Source of the DNA: Lachnospiraceae bacterium
Lineage (GTDB): Bacteria; Bacillota; Clostridia; Lachnospirales; Lachnospiraceae
Direction: 5' to 3'
DNA: 64,000 nucleotides
Assembly (NCBI GenBank): GCA_030825115.1
Contig: JAPJQL010000001.1
Coordinates: 62,001-126,000, forward strand
The position numbers and the translations under genes were made by a program. The notes under the pieces were generated by a model. It was not told where the DNA came from. It ran no database searches and worked only from the letters and a program-made list of their open reading frames with translations. Position 1 is the stretch's first letter, and every line of letters starts with the position of its first letter. This document shows positions 33,221-42,027 of the stretch, piece after piece.

Positions 33221-33853
33221 TTACTTCCCGTTCTTCTCAAACTCCCCCCTCAGCTTCTCCAGCGCCTTCTTCTCAATCCGCGACACATAAGACCGGGAGA
33301 TACCGAGAAGCCCGGCTATCTCCCGCTGGGTATGGGCTTTTTTCCCAAATAATCCGTACCGCATCCGAATCACCGTCTTCTCCTGGTCCTTCAGGCACAC
33401 CTCGTATGCCTCATACAGTTCCTTGACATCCTGGCTCAGGATGATATCTTCCAGTACCTCTTTGTTCTCCATCTCAATGACATCCACCAGGCTGACGGCC
33501 TCGCCGTCCTTGTCTACCCCGATGGGTTCGAACAGGGATACCTCCCTGCTATATTTTTTACTTGCCCGCAGAAGCATCAGGATTTCATTTTCAATGCATT
33601 TTGCCGCATAAGTGGCAAGCCGGGAGCCGCGGTCCATATGGAAGGTATTAACCGCCTTGATCAGTCCAATCGTGCCGACCGACAAAAGATCCTCCATATC
33701 GTAATCCGTATTCTGATATTTCTTCACCACATGGGCCACCAGCCTCATGTTCCGTTCGATCAGTACATTACGCGCTTCCTGGTCACCCTCTTTGCAGCGT
33801 TCCAGATACTCTCTCTCCTCCCCGGGCGTCAAAGGTTTGGGAAATGTCTTCAA
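33221..33853 (-). CDS. sigK: Sporulation sigma factor SigK (uninterrupted)
   Basis: A 210-residue sigma-70 family factor for late mother-cell transcription in sporulation. Region 2 shows LIERNMRLVAHVVKKY and DLLSVGTIGLIKAVNTF, followed by TYAAKCIENEILMLLR. Region 4 has QREIAGLLGISRSYVSRIEKKAL. KPLTPGEEREYLERC at the N-terminus fits SigK rather than SigE. The start is TTG at 33853, with AAGGTGG six bases upstream. No skin-type insertion interrupts the frame, so no excision is needed. A pro-sequence is short or absent, as in other Clostridia. It stands alone next to metY. SigE is the alternative assignment but lacks the longer N-terminal pro-region here. Confidence 0.88.
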   Translation of the reverse strand: MKTFPKPLTPGEEREYLERCKEGDQEARNVLIERNMRLVAHVVKKYQNTDYDMEDLLSVGTIGLIKAVNTFHMDRGSRLATYAAKCIENEILMLLRASKKYSREVSLFEPIGVDKDGEAVSLVDVIEMENKEVLEDIILSQDVKELYEAYEVCLKDQEKTVIRMRYGLFGKKAHTQREIAGLLGISRSYVSRIEKKALEKLRGEFEKNGK

Positions 33854-33937
33854 AGAAAGCCACCTTAAAGCTTACTTATTTACAGTCTATGCTTCGGTGG
33901 CTTCCCAAGTGCTTTTACAACATTTTGACAGCTTATA

Positions 33938-35230
33938 CTATTTTACAGCGGCAAAGCCCCGCCCCAGGTCGGCGATGATATCATCAATATGCTCCGTCCC
34001 GATCGACAACCGGATGGTGACAGGCTTGATTCCGGCCTCTTCCAGTTCTCTCCGATTCATCTGGGAATGGGTCGTGGACGCCGGATGAATCACCAGCGAC
34101 TTTACATCTGCCACATTGGCAAGCAGGGAAAACAGCTCTAACGACTCTGTAAAACGTCTCGCCTGCTCTTCTGTCCCATCCAGCTCAAAGGTAAAGATGG
34201 AAGCTCCGCCATTCGGATAATACCGCTCATACAGCGCTTTTTGTTCTCCTTGTGCCAGGGACGGATGCTTCACCTTTGCCACCTGGGGATGACGGCTTAA
34301 ATATTCCACCACCTTAAGGGCGTTTTCCACATGGCGTTCCACGCGCAAAGACAGCGTCTCAAGCCCCTGAAGCAGCAAAAAGGAGTTAAACGGCGAGATA
34401 CAGGCGCCCATATCCCGCATCAGAGTCGTCCGTATTTTCAGGATATATGCCAGGCTCCCGCATGTCTCAGAAAACACAATCCCATGATAGGACGGGTTGG
34501 GCCTTGTCAGACCGGGGAACTTGTCATTCTGCCCCCAGTCAAACGTTCCTCCGTCTACGATCACGCCGCCAAGCACCGTGCCGTGTCCGCCTATGAACTT
34601 TGTCGCCGAATGTACCACGATATCGGCTCCATGCTCCAGCGGGCGAAAGAGATACGGCGTTGCAAACGTATTGTCCACGATCACCGGAACGCCATTTGCA
34701 TGGGCGATCTCAGAGACTGCCTCCAAATCTATGATATCCGAACCGGGGTTTCCCAGGGACTCGAGATATATTGCCTTTGTATTGGGACGGATGGCAGACG
34801 CAAAATTGCGGGGATTGCTGCCGTCCACAAAATCTGCTGTGATCCCGCTCTCCGGCAGGGTATTGGCAAGCAGATTATAAGTGCCGCCGTACAAGGTGGA
34901 GGACGCCACGATATGATCCCCGGCAGCCGCGATATTGCGGATCGCATAATCGATGGCCGCCGAACCGGATGCCGTCGCCAGCGCCCCTGCGCCTCCCTCC
35001 AGCGCCGCAATCCGCTGCTCAAACACGTCGGAGGTCGGGTTCATCAGCCTGGAATAGATATTCCCGCCTTCCGTCAACGCAAACCGTCCTGCCGCCTGAG
35101 CAGAATCCCGGAACACATAAGAGGTTGTCGCATAGATCGGCACCGCCCGCGCATCTGTCGCCGGATCGGCATATTCCTGCCCTGCGTGAAGCTGCAATGT
35201 CTCAAATCTGTATGTCTTGTCTTTTTTCAT
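33938..35230 (-). CDS. metY: O-acetylhomoserine sulfhydrylase
   Basis: A 430-residue PLP enzyme of the Cys/Met metabolism family that makes homocysteine from O-acetylhomoserine and sulfide. The PLP lysine is in HSATKFIGGHGT; family motifs ETLQLHAGQ, YSRLMNPTSDVFEQR and VIVDNTFATPYL are present, and LVIHPASTTHSQ is near the C-terminus. The length fits MetY, not MetB/MetC (about 380). Start ATG 35230 has GGAG nine bases upstream; the frame extends 30 codons further but through the promoter. A promoter with TTGAAA and TATAAT lies just upstream, and the leader is too short for a SAM riboswitch. Confidence 0.95.
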   Translation of the reverse strand: MKKDKTYRFETLQLHAGQEYADPATDARAVPIYATTSYVFRDSAQAAGRFALTEGGNIYSRLMNPTSDVFEQRIAALEGGAGALATASGSAAIDYAIRNIAAAGDHIVASSTLYGGTYNLLANTLPESGITADFVDGSNPRNFASAIRPNTKAIYLESLGNPGSDIIDLEAVSEIAHANGVPVIVDNTFATPYLFRPLEHGADIVVHSATKFIGGHGTVLGGVIVDGGTFDWGQNDKFPGLTRPNPSYHGIVFSETCGSLAYILKIRTTLMRDMGACISPFNSFLLLQGLETLSLRVERHVENALKVVEYLSRHPQVAKVKHPSLAQGEQKALYERYYPNGGASIFTFELDGTEEQARRFTESLELFSLLANVADVKSLVIHPASTTHSQMNRRELEEAGIKPVTIRLSIGTEHIDDIIADLGRGFAAVK

Positions 35231-35291
35231 GGTATCGCTCTCCTTTTCCTGTGCCGCGGGCTGTGACATGCCCTTCCCAGTTGTTTCGGAG

Positions 35292-35320
35292 ATTATACCA
35301 CGTATAGTATAGTATTTCAA
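35292..35320 (-). promoter_or_regulatory. Predicted metY promoter
   Basis: TTGAAA (35315-35320) and TATAAT (35292-35297) are 17 bases apart on the minus strand. The spacer contains a TAGTATAGTAT stretch that could be a regulator site. About 55 bases separate it from the start codon, leaving no room for an S-box or T-box leader. Confidence 0.65.
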
Positions 35321-35347
35321 TAGGAATTATATGATTCAGATTTTCTT

Positions 35348-36055
35348 TCAAATCTCCTCCACATACCTCAGCCCCTCAATCTGCCTGATTTCTTCCAGAA
35401 CAACCTGATGCAGGGTATTCTTCCCAAAATCCAGTTCAATCATAGCGCTCGTATCTTCCATATACCACTTGTTCTCAGCTTTGCGCGAAAGCGAAAGGAC
35501 TTTGATTCCATGCCGGTTAAAATAATCCACCAAAAGCAGCATGAACTCCTCGCTCTCCCCCTCCACATAGATCCGCATGATCCTGGAGCGCTCCATGATC
35601 TTCCGGTCCAGCCACCGGTAGACCATAGAGGTCACATAGATGACAAACATGGCAGCGATCCCGCCAAAATAGAACCCGGAACCGATTGCAATCCCGAGAG
35701 CCGCCGTAACCCACAAAGCCGCCGCCGTAGTTAGCCCCTTGACCTGGTTGTGCCCCGTTACCATGATAGAACCCGCCCCCAAAAAGCCGATTCCGCTGAT
35801 CACCTGAGCCGCCATCCTGGCCGCATCCCCATTTCCAAGGGAGAGAAATATAAAAATATAATCATTGGTGATCATGACGAGCGTGGAGCCCATACATACC
35901 AAAGAAAATGTCTTAAGCCCCGCAGGCCGCCCTTTCATCTCCCGCTCCAGACCGATCAGCCCGCCACACAGGGAAGACATGATCAGTTTCAAAAGCGCAA
36001 TCCCCTCAAATTCAGATAAACCACACGTTATCGCGAAGTCTAAAAACCCCTCCAC
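35348..36055 (-). CDS. MgtC/SapB family membrane protein
   Basis: A 235-residue protein. The N-terminal 140 residues hold about five membrane segments with the family motifs GGLIGLEREMKGRPAGLKT and ISGIGFLGAGSIM, then LTTAAALWVTAALG. The C-terminal soluble part looks ACT-like (VEGESEEFMLLLVDYFNRHG). MgtC proteins affect magnesium homeostasis and acid or host stress tolerance in pathogens; the exact role in Clostridia is not settled. The start is GTG at 36055 with GAGGAG seven bases upstream. It is a separate gene between metY and a GntR operon. Confidence 0.92.
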   Translation of the reverse strand: MEGFLDFAITCGLSEFEGIALLKLIMSSLCGGLIGLEREMKGRPAGLKTFSLVCMGSTLVMITNDYIFIFLSLGNGDAARMAAQVISGIGFLGAGSIMVTGHNQVKGLTTAAALWVTAALGIAIGSGFYFGGIAAMFVIYVTSMVYRWLDRKIMERSRIMRIYVEGESEEFMLLLVDYFNRHGIKVLSLSRKAENKWYMEDTSAMIELDFGKNTLHQVVLEEIRQIEGLRYVEEI

Positions 36056-36091
36056 ATAAATTCTCCTCTCTGTCTGCCGGTAAACGCAAAG

Positions 36092-36121
36092 TCCCGAAGA
36101 ATTCCATATGGTTCTTCGGGA
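36092..36121 (-). terminator. Hairpin after the GntR gene
   Basis: TCCCGAAGAA (36092-36101) and TTCTTCGGGA (36112-36121) form a perfect ten-base stem around a ten-base loop, 13 bases past the GntR stop. The following minus-strand sequence CTTTGCGTTTA is only moderately U-rich. Confidence 0.6.
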
Positions 36122-36134
36122 GCATTTACTCTAA

Positions 36135-36917
36135 TTATTTTTTTGAAAATTCCAAACCGTAATCAATGTCATATACATCCATCTTCAGCCGGATCGCATC
36201 CCCGATCCAGGATGTGACAGAATGTTCAAACGGGGTATTGTCCGCCAAAAAAGAAGTGCTGGTCACCTGCAGGATCAAAGTCTCATAGGTGATCTTCAGC
36301 AGTTCTACCTCAGACACCGACGGCCGCACCGCTTCGATCACATTGCTGCGATGACCTGCCTTCAAATGATAGACCTGATTCAGCGTTTTCGACAGCGAAC
36401 CTTCTACAGACAGCCCGTTTTTATCCAGGTCCGGAGCAAACTTCTCCGGAATCCAGATCCGGTTGACCGCAATCGGGGTTCCGTCCACCTTCATGATTCT
36501 TTTGATATAGAAAATCCCGCCCTGATAATTCAGCGCCTCGCTGATATGCTCGTACGTCGTCTCAAAATGACGCAACTCCACAATCTCGGGGCATTTATCG
36601 ATATACTGGCGCACCGACTGCCTGGACATGCTGGTCGGAAGGTCCAGATTCTGCATGATAGGCTTAGGCGACATATTCACAAAAGAACCGCGGCCGCGGT
36701 AGCGCACGATCAAACCGTCTTTTTCCAGTTCTGCCATCGCCTGCCTCATGCAGACTCTGCTGACATTGTATGTCCTTGCCAACTCCTGCTCGGGAGGCAA
36801 TTTGCCCTCCTCCAGCCCCGGCCAATTGCTCAGAAGCTTTTTTTTCAAGTCAACGTAAATCTGATAATAAATCGGTATGGGAGACTCTTTTACCACATTT
36901 TTATTTCTTGTATCCAT
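36135..36917 (-). CDS. GntR/HutC family regulator of the sugar operon
   Basis: A 260-residue regulator. The winged helix is at about 15-80 (LPPEQELARTYNVSRVCMRQ, then GLIVRYRGRGSFV). The UTRA effector domain fills 100-255, with NRIWIPEKFAPDL and the late YETLILQVTSTSFLADNTPFE. HutC-type proteins usually bind sugar phosphates, amino sugars or related intermediates. Start ATG 36917 follows GAGGGCG. It ends an operon of transport and sugar-handling genes, and the two palindromes upstream of the first gene (43470 and 43618) are its likely operators; both assignments are inferred. Confidence 0.92.
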   Translation of the reverse strand: MDTRNKNVVKESPIPIYYQIYVDLKKKLLSNWPGLEEGKLPPEQELARTYNVSRVCMRQAMAELEKDGLIVRYRGRGSFVNMSPKPIMQNLDLPTSMSRQSVRQYIDKCPEIVELRHFETTYEHISEALNYQGGIFYIKRIMKVDGTPIAVNRIWIPEKFAPDLDKNGLSVEGSLSKTLNQVYHLKAGHRSNVIEAVRPSVSEVELLKITYETLILQVTSTSFLADNTPFEHSVTSWIGDAIRLKMDVYDIDYGLEFSKK

Positions 36918-37017
36918 CTCACGCCCTCATTCCTGAATATGCATTTGCTCACTTAAGATTGTATCATATTCCCGGAAATATTCCTAGAGGCGTATTTTTA
37001 TTCCCCCGGCTCCCCGG

Positions 37018-37431
37018 CTATTCTCCCAGCAGGCTGACGCTGTATTCCCGGTTTCTCGGTCCGTCAAATTCCAGGAAATAGATTCCCTGTGAATGGCCGA
37101 GGATCAACTTGCCTTCCTGGATGGGAATCGACAGGCTTACGCCGATCAGCGACGATTTTACATGGCCGGCCGCATCCTGGGGCGTGTCGTGCTGATGTTT
37201 GAAATTAATTTTCGTTGGAATCAGGCGGTCGATCTCATCCATGATATCTTCAAACCCTCTCGGGTCCCAGAAGGATGTGATGGTAAGGGCGGCCGTCGTA
37301 TGGGGCGTAAACACCACACACTGCCCGTTTTTTATCCCAGAGTCCTCCACATACTTTTTTATGGTGTCCGTAAGCGGCACGACCTCGTTTAATCCTGCTT
37401 TTATTTTAAATTTTTCACACTGATTGATCAT
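37018..37431 (-). CDS. yjbQ: YjbQ family protein (secondary thiamine-phosphate synthase type)
   Basis: A 137-residue member of the UPF0047/YjbQ family. VVFTPHTTAALTI carries the family His and Thr, and KHQHDTPQDAAGHVKSSLIG and GHSQGIYFLEFDGPR follow. E. coli YjbQ has weak thiamine-phosphate synthase activity, but the real role is unclear, and homologues often occur in sugar operons, as here. Start ATG 37431 has GGAGG nine bases upstream, and the gene begins 18 bases after the SIS gene. A part in the sugar pathway is more likely than thiamine synthesis; that is inference from context. Confidence 0.88.
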   Translation of the reverse strand: MINQCEKFKIKAGLNEVVPLTDTIKKYVEDSGIKNGQCVVFTPHTTAALTITSFWDPRGFEDIMDEIDRLIPTKINFKHQHDTPQDAAGHVKSSLIGVSLSIPIQEGKLILGHSQGIYFLEFDGPRNREYSVSLLGE

Positions 37432-37449
37432 TTTTATCTTCCTCCGGCT

Positions 37450-38589
37450 TTACTTTATGATTTCGATTTCGCTCTTCCAGATTGCAGAAGCGTCTTCCGC
37501 AAAGGCCCAGTTGTCACGAAATCCTCTGGAATACGGCTCTCCCGACATTTTCCCGATATAACCGGCCAGCAATGCCATCGGGATAAAATACATAAACGGA
37601 GAGGTTACTTCAAAATCCGTTTTGGGAACCAGGATATAAGAAGCTTCTGGAATATCCAGCCCTTCGATGTCGGTCACCACCATCATCGGCCGTTTCATCA
37701 CCTGCATGTAGTGGAGAACTTCTTTCATCCTTCCCAAAGAACTGTTTTCATCGTCGATCACGGCAACCGTGCCTGTGGAATCCACATCCTTGAGGAAAAA
37801 GTTCAGATGCAGCCATTCCTCGGTATTGATATGACCTGCATATTTGCCGGCTGCCTCTATCATCTTGGCATGGCCGTACCACGCCGAAGCATAGTCCGTC
37901 CCCGCCCCCACATAATCAAAGCCGCCAAAGCTGCTCCATGCCTCTGCAATGGCGTACACGGTCTCATCCACCGCTTCCAGCGACCCCTGAATCCGCTCCG
38001 CACATTTTTTTATGTCTTTCCGGTACAGATTGGCCTGATCCATCGTATATTTTCCACGCACTTCGCCGATCCGAATCGCCAGCAGCAAAAGTGCCTCCAG
38101 AGACGCCAGGTATCCCCTGACTCCCGGCGCGCTTTCAAAAGACGGGATGCTGGTATCAACGACCTTCTGGCATACTTCTCCCAAAGGCGTGGTCTTCCCG
38201 GAGGTCAGCCCCAGCGTCAGCGCTCCCAGTTCATTCATCCGCATAATCGCTTCTTTCACCCTGGATACACGGCCGGAGTTGCTGATCGTCACCACCAGCG
38301 GACAGTTCGGGGAATATCCCACCCGTTTTGCAGGAAAAAACCTTGCCACGTCAATCGCCGGAAGGACGTCGACACGCAGCCCGCTGAGCTGCTCAAAAGA
38401 TTGTCTGACCGCCATCCCCGCCGCCATCGAATCTCCGCAGCCCGTGATCACCACATGCTGTAAGGAATAAATCTCCTCAAAGGAAAGTGCCTCCCGGATT
38501 CTTGGCTCCATCAGTTCATACTGCTGGAGGATCAACTCCGGAATGCTGTACGCCTGTCTTCTCATTGCATTATCAAATTCTTTCTTCAT
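37450..38589 (-). CDS. Double-SIS domain sugar isomerase/deglycase-like protein
   Basis: A 379-residue protein with two SIS domains. The first contains HVVITGCGDSMAAG and VVTISNSGRVSRVKEA, with a GKTTPLG loop. The second begins around GFDYVGAGTDYASAWYG and includes HINTEEWLHLNFF, similar to the glutamine-free isomerase half of GlmS and to FrlB-type fructosamine-phosphate deglycases. It probably acts on a phosphorylated (amino) sugar. The start is ATG at 38589, after GAGG nine bases upstream. It overlaps the end of the upstream epimerase gene by 17 bases. Substrate is unknown. Confidence 0.88.
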   Translation of the reverse strand: MKKEFDNAMRRQAYSIPELILQQYELMEPRIREALSFEEIYSLQHVVITGCGDSMAAGMAVRQSFEQLSGLRVDVLPAIDVARFFPAKRVGYSPNCPLVVTISNSGRVSRVKEAIMRMNELGALTLGLTSGKTTPLGEVCQKVVDTSIPSFESAPGVRGYLASLEALLLLAIRIGEVRGKYTMDQANLYRKDIKKCAERIQGSLEAVDETVYAIAEAWSSFGGFDYVGAGTDYASAWYGHAKMIEAAGKYAGHINTEEWLHLNFFLKDVDSTGTVAVIDDENSSLGRMKEVLHYMQVMKRPMMVVTDIEGLDIPEASYILVPKTDFEVTSPFMYFIPMALLAGYIGKMSGEPYSRGFRDNWAFAEDASAIWKSEIEIIK

Positions 38590-39478
38590 CCTGCTTATCC
38601 TCATTTTCCATATAATTTCGAATCAAATATTCGCCCACCTCAATGCTGAACCGCAAGGCCTGAGGCATCAGCTCATCGGGCATATTTTGCGTATAGCGAT
38701 GTGTCTCATATACAAAATCCCCCTGATAGCCGATCTCATTTAGAACAGGGAGAAACTCCTCCCACCTGGTTGAGCCTAAAAACGGAAGCTGGTGGTCTGC
38801 CTGTATCCCGTAATGGTCCGATACATGTGTCGCCTTCAGCCGCTTCCCCACATACCGCAGCGCAGCCTTTTGTTCCTGCTGCATGATGGACGCGTGCTCA
38901 AAATCCCAGCAGATGCCCACCCGCGGCGATTGCAGACTGTCCACCAGTTCCACCAGTTCATCTACACCGGAGGTATAACGTTTTTTCGGCGCAATATTCC
39001 AATCCCACAGATTTTCAATCGCCAGGGAGAGGTTCAGCCGGTCCGCTTCTTCCAGCTTGTCACCGAAATATCTCCTGTTTTCCCTCAGGGAATCTTCCCT
39101 CATGCACGGACTCCCAAATGCGGTGGCCGCATGGGTCACCGCCCATGTTACGCCCAGCATGGCAGAGCCTTTCATGGACCGGGATATGAGCTCTTCCTTT
39201 TCCTTTTGCAGCTCCTCTGACGCTCCGATAAATTCATAAAAATGCAGATGGGACTGGCTGAACTCTACCCCGTACTTTGCCGCAGCTTCCGCAATCTCAT
39301 CGATCCAGAACTCCCACAGCCCCGTCTGCAGCGGCGTGTGAAAATTGGCGCAGTCATGGAAATTCATATCCAATACCCGGTATCCTGCTTCTGCACACAT
39401 CCGAACCACTTCCGGAATCGTCTCTTTTCGGCCGTGCGGTCGGTTAAACCCTATCGTCGTCGATGTACCAAGTCTCAT
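38573..39478 (-). CDS. Sugar phosphate isomerase/epimerase (xylose isomerase-like TIM barrel)
   Basis: A 301-residue AP endonuclease 2/IolE-type barrel. Metal-binding candidates are seen in LSLAIENLWDWN (Glu), VGICWDFEHASIM (Asp, His), LKATHVSDHYG (His, Asp) and FVYETHRY (Glu). Family members isomerise or dehydrate ketoses, inosose or similar sugars. AAAGGAG lies before the ATG at 39478. It sits in the sugar operon 12 bases after the second permease and overlaps the SIS gene. Reaction and substrate cannot be read from the sequence. Confidence 0.9.
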   Translation of the reverse strand: MRLGTSTTIGFNRPHGRKETIPEVVRMCAEAGYRVLDMNFHDCANFHTPLQTGLWEFWIDEIAEAAAKYGVEFSQSHLHFYEFIGASEELQKEKEELISRSMKGSAMLGVTWAVTHAATAFGSPCMREDSLRENRRYFGDKLEEADRLNLSLAIENLWDWNIAPKKRYTSGVDELVELVDSLQSPRVGICWDFEHASIMQQEQKAALRYVGKRLKATHVSDHYGIQADHQLPFLGSTRWEEFLPVLNEIGYQGDFVYETHRYTQNMPDELMPQALRFSIEVGEYLIRNYMENEDKQDEERI

Positions 39479-39490
39479 AAACTTTCTCCT

Positions 39491-40324
39491 TTAACCTTTC
39501 ACAGCGCCTGTTGTCATCCCTCGTACAATCTGCTTTTGTGCCACCGCAAATACCAGCAGAGATGGCAGCAGTACCAGAACTGCCCCCGCCATCGTCGAAC
39601 CATACGCCGCCTCTTCCGAGAAATTCAGCATGGTAATCCCGACCTGCACCGTCCGCATCTCATTCCTTGTGGTGATCAGCATCGGCCACAGATACATGTT
39701 CCATGTGCTGACAAAAGAAGAGATGAACACAGAGGCGATCACCGGTTTGGCCACCGGCACCAGAATCGTCGTGTAAAATTTAAAGCTCCCACAGCCATCT
39801 ATTTCCGCCGCTTCCTTTAACTCTTTCGATACGGTCAGAAAATACTGTCTCATCAAAAAGATATTTGCCGCCGAAACAAAATATAAAATCATGATCCCCA
39901 AATAGTGATTCACCAGCCCCATGCTGGAAACCGTCATATAATTCGTAACAATGGTTGAATCCGCCGGTATCAGCATCGTCCCCAAAACCAGGTAAAACAA
40001 AAGGTTTTTCCCTCTAAACTCATAAAACGCAAAAGCATATGCTGCCAGCGACGCCGTAAAAATACGCATAAGACTGCAGACAACCGAGACAAGCACCGAG
40101 TTGACGATGAATCTGGGAATCTTTGTCAGCTTAAATGCCATAGCATAGTTGTTCAGGTAAAAGCTTCCCGGAAACAGCGTAGGCGGCGATGACAGGATTT
40201 CTTTCGGCTCCATAAAGGAAAGCAGCACACAATAGATCACCGGTGAAATCAGAACAAGCCCAAAGCCCAGACAGATCGTCTGCAATATTGCACTTTTTAC
40301 TTTTTTTGCCCTTTTATCATTCAT
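39491..40324 (-). CDS. Carbohydrate ABC transporter permease (MalG-like)
   Basis: A 277-residue inner permease of the CUT1 sugar ABC class, with about six membrane segments. The cytoplasmic EAA motif reads KELKEAAEIDGCGSFKFYTTI, and the typical MalG N-terminus PVIYCVLLSFMEP is present. Its ATG overlaps the last base of the upstream permease stop (TAATG), implying coupled translation. The operon has no ATPase, so a shared MsmX-like ATPase encoded elsewhere probably drives it. Confidence 0.95.
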   Translation of the reverse strand: MNDKRAKKVKSAILQTICLGFGLVLISPVIYCVLLSFMEPKEILSSPPTLFPGSFYLNNYAMAFKLTKIPRFIVNSVLVSVVCSLMRIFTASLAAYAFAFYEFRGKNLLFYLVLGTMLIPADSTIVTNYMTVSSMGLVNHYLGIMILYFVSAANIFLMRQYFLTVSKELKEAAEIDGCGSFKFYTTILVPVAKPVIASVFISSFVSTWNMYLWPMLITTRNEMRTVQVGITMLNFSEEAAYGSTMAGAVLVLLPSLLVFAVAQKQIVRGMTTGAVKG

Positions 40325-41199
40325 TAGTTATAGTGCACTCCTTTCTTCTCAAATCGGAAGCTGATCAGTATCATCACAAATGCAAAGATAAAGCCAACGA
40401 TGGCGGCGGCATAAGAAGACCCGTAGTTGTAAATCTCAAACGCCTTTTTGTACATATAGTAGATGATCGTCGATGTGGCATTGTTCGGGCCGCCCTTGGT
40501 CAATATGATCACCTGGCCGGACATCATCATGCTTGCGGCAAGGTTTGTGCAGACCAGATAAAACAGCGTGGGCGAGACCATCGGCACATAGATGTCCTTC
40601 AGCTCTTTCCAGAAGTTTGCCCCGTCAATGCGGGCCGCCTCGATCAAATCTTCTGGAACACCGCGCACCGCTGCCAGCAAAAAGAGAAAATCCATTCCCA
40701 CTCCCAGCCACACTCCCAAAAGCATGATTGCAGGCATTGCCGTGCTCTCCCCATTAAACCACAGGGAATTCAGGTGGAAAATGTGATTGAACGCCCCGAT
40801 CTGCGGGTTTAACAGCAATTTAAAGATCAGGGCCGCCACCGACATGGAGACCGCCATCGGGAACGAAAACATGAGTTCATAGATTCCCGACGCCTTCCGC
40901 TTTTTCCCTGCTGCAATCGCCATGAAAAACGCCAGTGTAATGGTGATTGGGACCTGGCAAAAGGTGTAAATAAACGTGTTTTTAATTGATTTGATAAATG
41001 TCGGGTCTTTGAACAGGTTTTCATAGTTTTCCATTCCGACAAATTCTACCGCCTGTCCTGTCGCGTTGGTCAAAAACGTACTTGTAATGACCGTCTTTAT
41101 AAATGGATAGTAAGTAAAGGCAAACATCAGCCCCAGCGCCGGTATCAGGTACAGATAAGGCTCTATCTTTTTCTTTTTAAACTGCTTTTTTTCTCTCAC
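40324..41199 (-). CDS. Carbohydrate ABC transporter permease (MalF-like)
   Basis: A 291-residue CUT1 permease with about six membrane segments. It has a Lys-rich N-terminus, YLYLIPALGLMFAFTYYP at the first segment, and the EAA loop EDLIEAARIDGANFWKELKDI. It pairs with the MalG-like gene, which overlaps its stop. The start is GTG at 41199, with GGAGG six bases upstream. The solute is likely an oligosaccharide or modified sugar brought by the binding protein at 42028-43431. Confidence 0.95.
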   Translation of the reverse strand: MREKKQFKKKKIEPYLYLIPALGLMFAFTYYPFIKTVITSTFLTNATGQAVEFVGMENYENLFKDPTFIKSIKNTFIYTFCQVPITITLAFFMAIAAGKKRKASGIYELMFSFPMAVSMSVAALIFKLLLNPQIGAFNHIFHLNSLWFNGESTAMPAIMLLGVWLGVGMDFLFLLAAVRGVPEDLIEAARIDGANFWKELKDIYVPMVSPTLFYLVCTNLAASMMMSGQVIILTKGGPNNATSTIIYYMYKKAFEIYNYGSSYAAAIVGFIFAFVMILISFRFEKKGVHYN

Positions 41200-41213
41200 A
41201 TCTTACCTCCGTA

Positions 41214-42008
41214 CTAAAAGCAATATGTTTCAATCGCTTCTATCACCCCATAACAATATTCTCTTTTCGCAACATAATCCGCTTCTTGTTTCAATGCCTC
41301 CGACGCATTTGCCACCGCGACTCCAATCCCGGCTTCCCGTATCATCTCCAGGTCGTTCGTAAAATCACCGCAGGCCATGATATCTTTCATATCCAGCTGC
41401 AGCATCCCGGCCAGGTGCTTAAGTCCCGTCGCCTTATTGCACCCTTTCGGTCCAAGTTCGACGGCCATGTCGGAATACGTGGTAACGCTGTACTCTGTCT
41501 GATACTCCCGCATCCTGTTCTGGTACTTTTGGATCTTTCCGGTCCGGTGTTCATCCAGGATCATGATTTTCTGGAACTGCTGCCGTCCCCAGTCCGTCTC
41601 CGTAAGGCTGATCGGCTGTAAAAAACGGTTTCCCATCTTCTGGTGCTCCTTTACATAAGCGGTTTCCCTGACAGCGCGTTCCATATAATTATCAGAAAAC
41701 GTCACTGTCAGTCCCTCCACATCCGCTTCCTTGATCAGGCCCAGAATCGGCTCCGCCAAAAATCCGCGGGAGTAGATACACTCGCTGCCCCGGAAGATGC
41801 AGGCTCCGTTTGCAATCACATAAGGGCCTGCAATCCCCAGCGTTTTTACGATGTCAGCCACCAGTTCCCTCGTCCTTCCCGTCGCAAGCACAAAATAGAT
41901 TCCCTTTTCCTGGCATCGCTGCACCGTTTCAACCAACCGGTCGGGAATTTTCTCTGTCTGGTCGATTAATGTCCCGTCTATGTCTGTAGCAATCAGTTTA
42001 ATCCCCAT
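41214..42008 (-). CDS. HAD family (Cof-type) sugar phosphatase
   Basis: A 264-residue HAD hydrolase of the Cof/YidA class. Motif I is LIATDIDGTLID (two Asp), motif II VLATGRTR, and the late motifs NKATGLKHL (Lys) and ACGDFTNDLEMI (Asp pair) complete the set. These enzymes dephosphorylate sugar phosphates and related metabolites. The start is ATG at 42008, with AAAGGAG upstream; the longer in-frame reading lacks a ribosome binding site. It lies between the binding protein and the permeases, an unusual place, so it probably acts on the imported sugar or controls a toxic phosphate intermediate. Confidence 0.9.
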   Translation of the reverse strand: MGIKLIATDIDGTLIDQTEKIPDRLVETVQRCQEKGIYFVLATGRTRELVADIVKTLGIAGPYVIANGACIFRGSECIYSRGFLAEPILGLIKEADVEGLTVTFSDNYMERAVRETAYVKEHQKMGNRFLQPISLTETDWGRQQFQKIMILDEHRTGKIQKYQNRMREYQTEYSVTTYSDMAVELGPKGCNKATGLKHLAGMLQLDMKDIMACGDFTNDLEMIREAGIGVAVANASEALKQEADYVAKREYCYGVIEAIETYCF

Positions 42009-42027
42009 CCCTGTCTCCTTTATCCTG

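Noticed and set aside
33221..33853. skin-type element in sigK
   Set aside because: The reading frame is continuous and complete.
33857..33903. Eight-base inverted repeat AAGCCACC/GGTGGCTT upstream of sigK
   Set aside because: The arms are 31 bases apart and no loop structure or promoter relation is convincing.
35231..35347. SAM riboswitch or T-box upstream of metY
   Set aside because: A good promoter lies only about 55 bases before the start, and none of the conserved blocks is present.
37432..37449. TPP riboswitch near yjbQ
   Set aside because: The gap is only 18 bases and yjbQ is inside an operon, so there is no leader.
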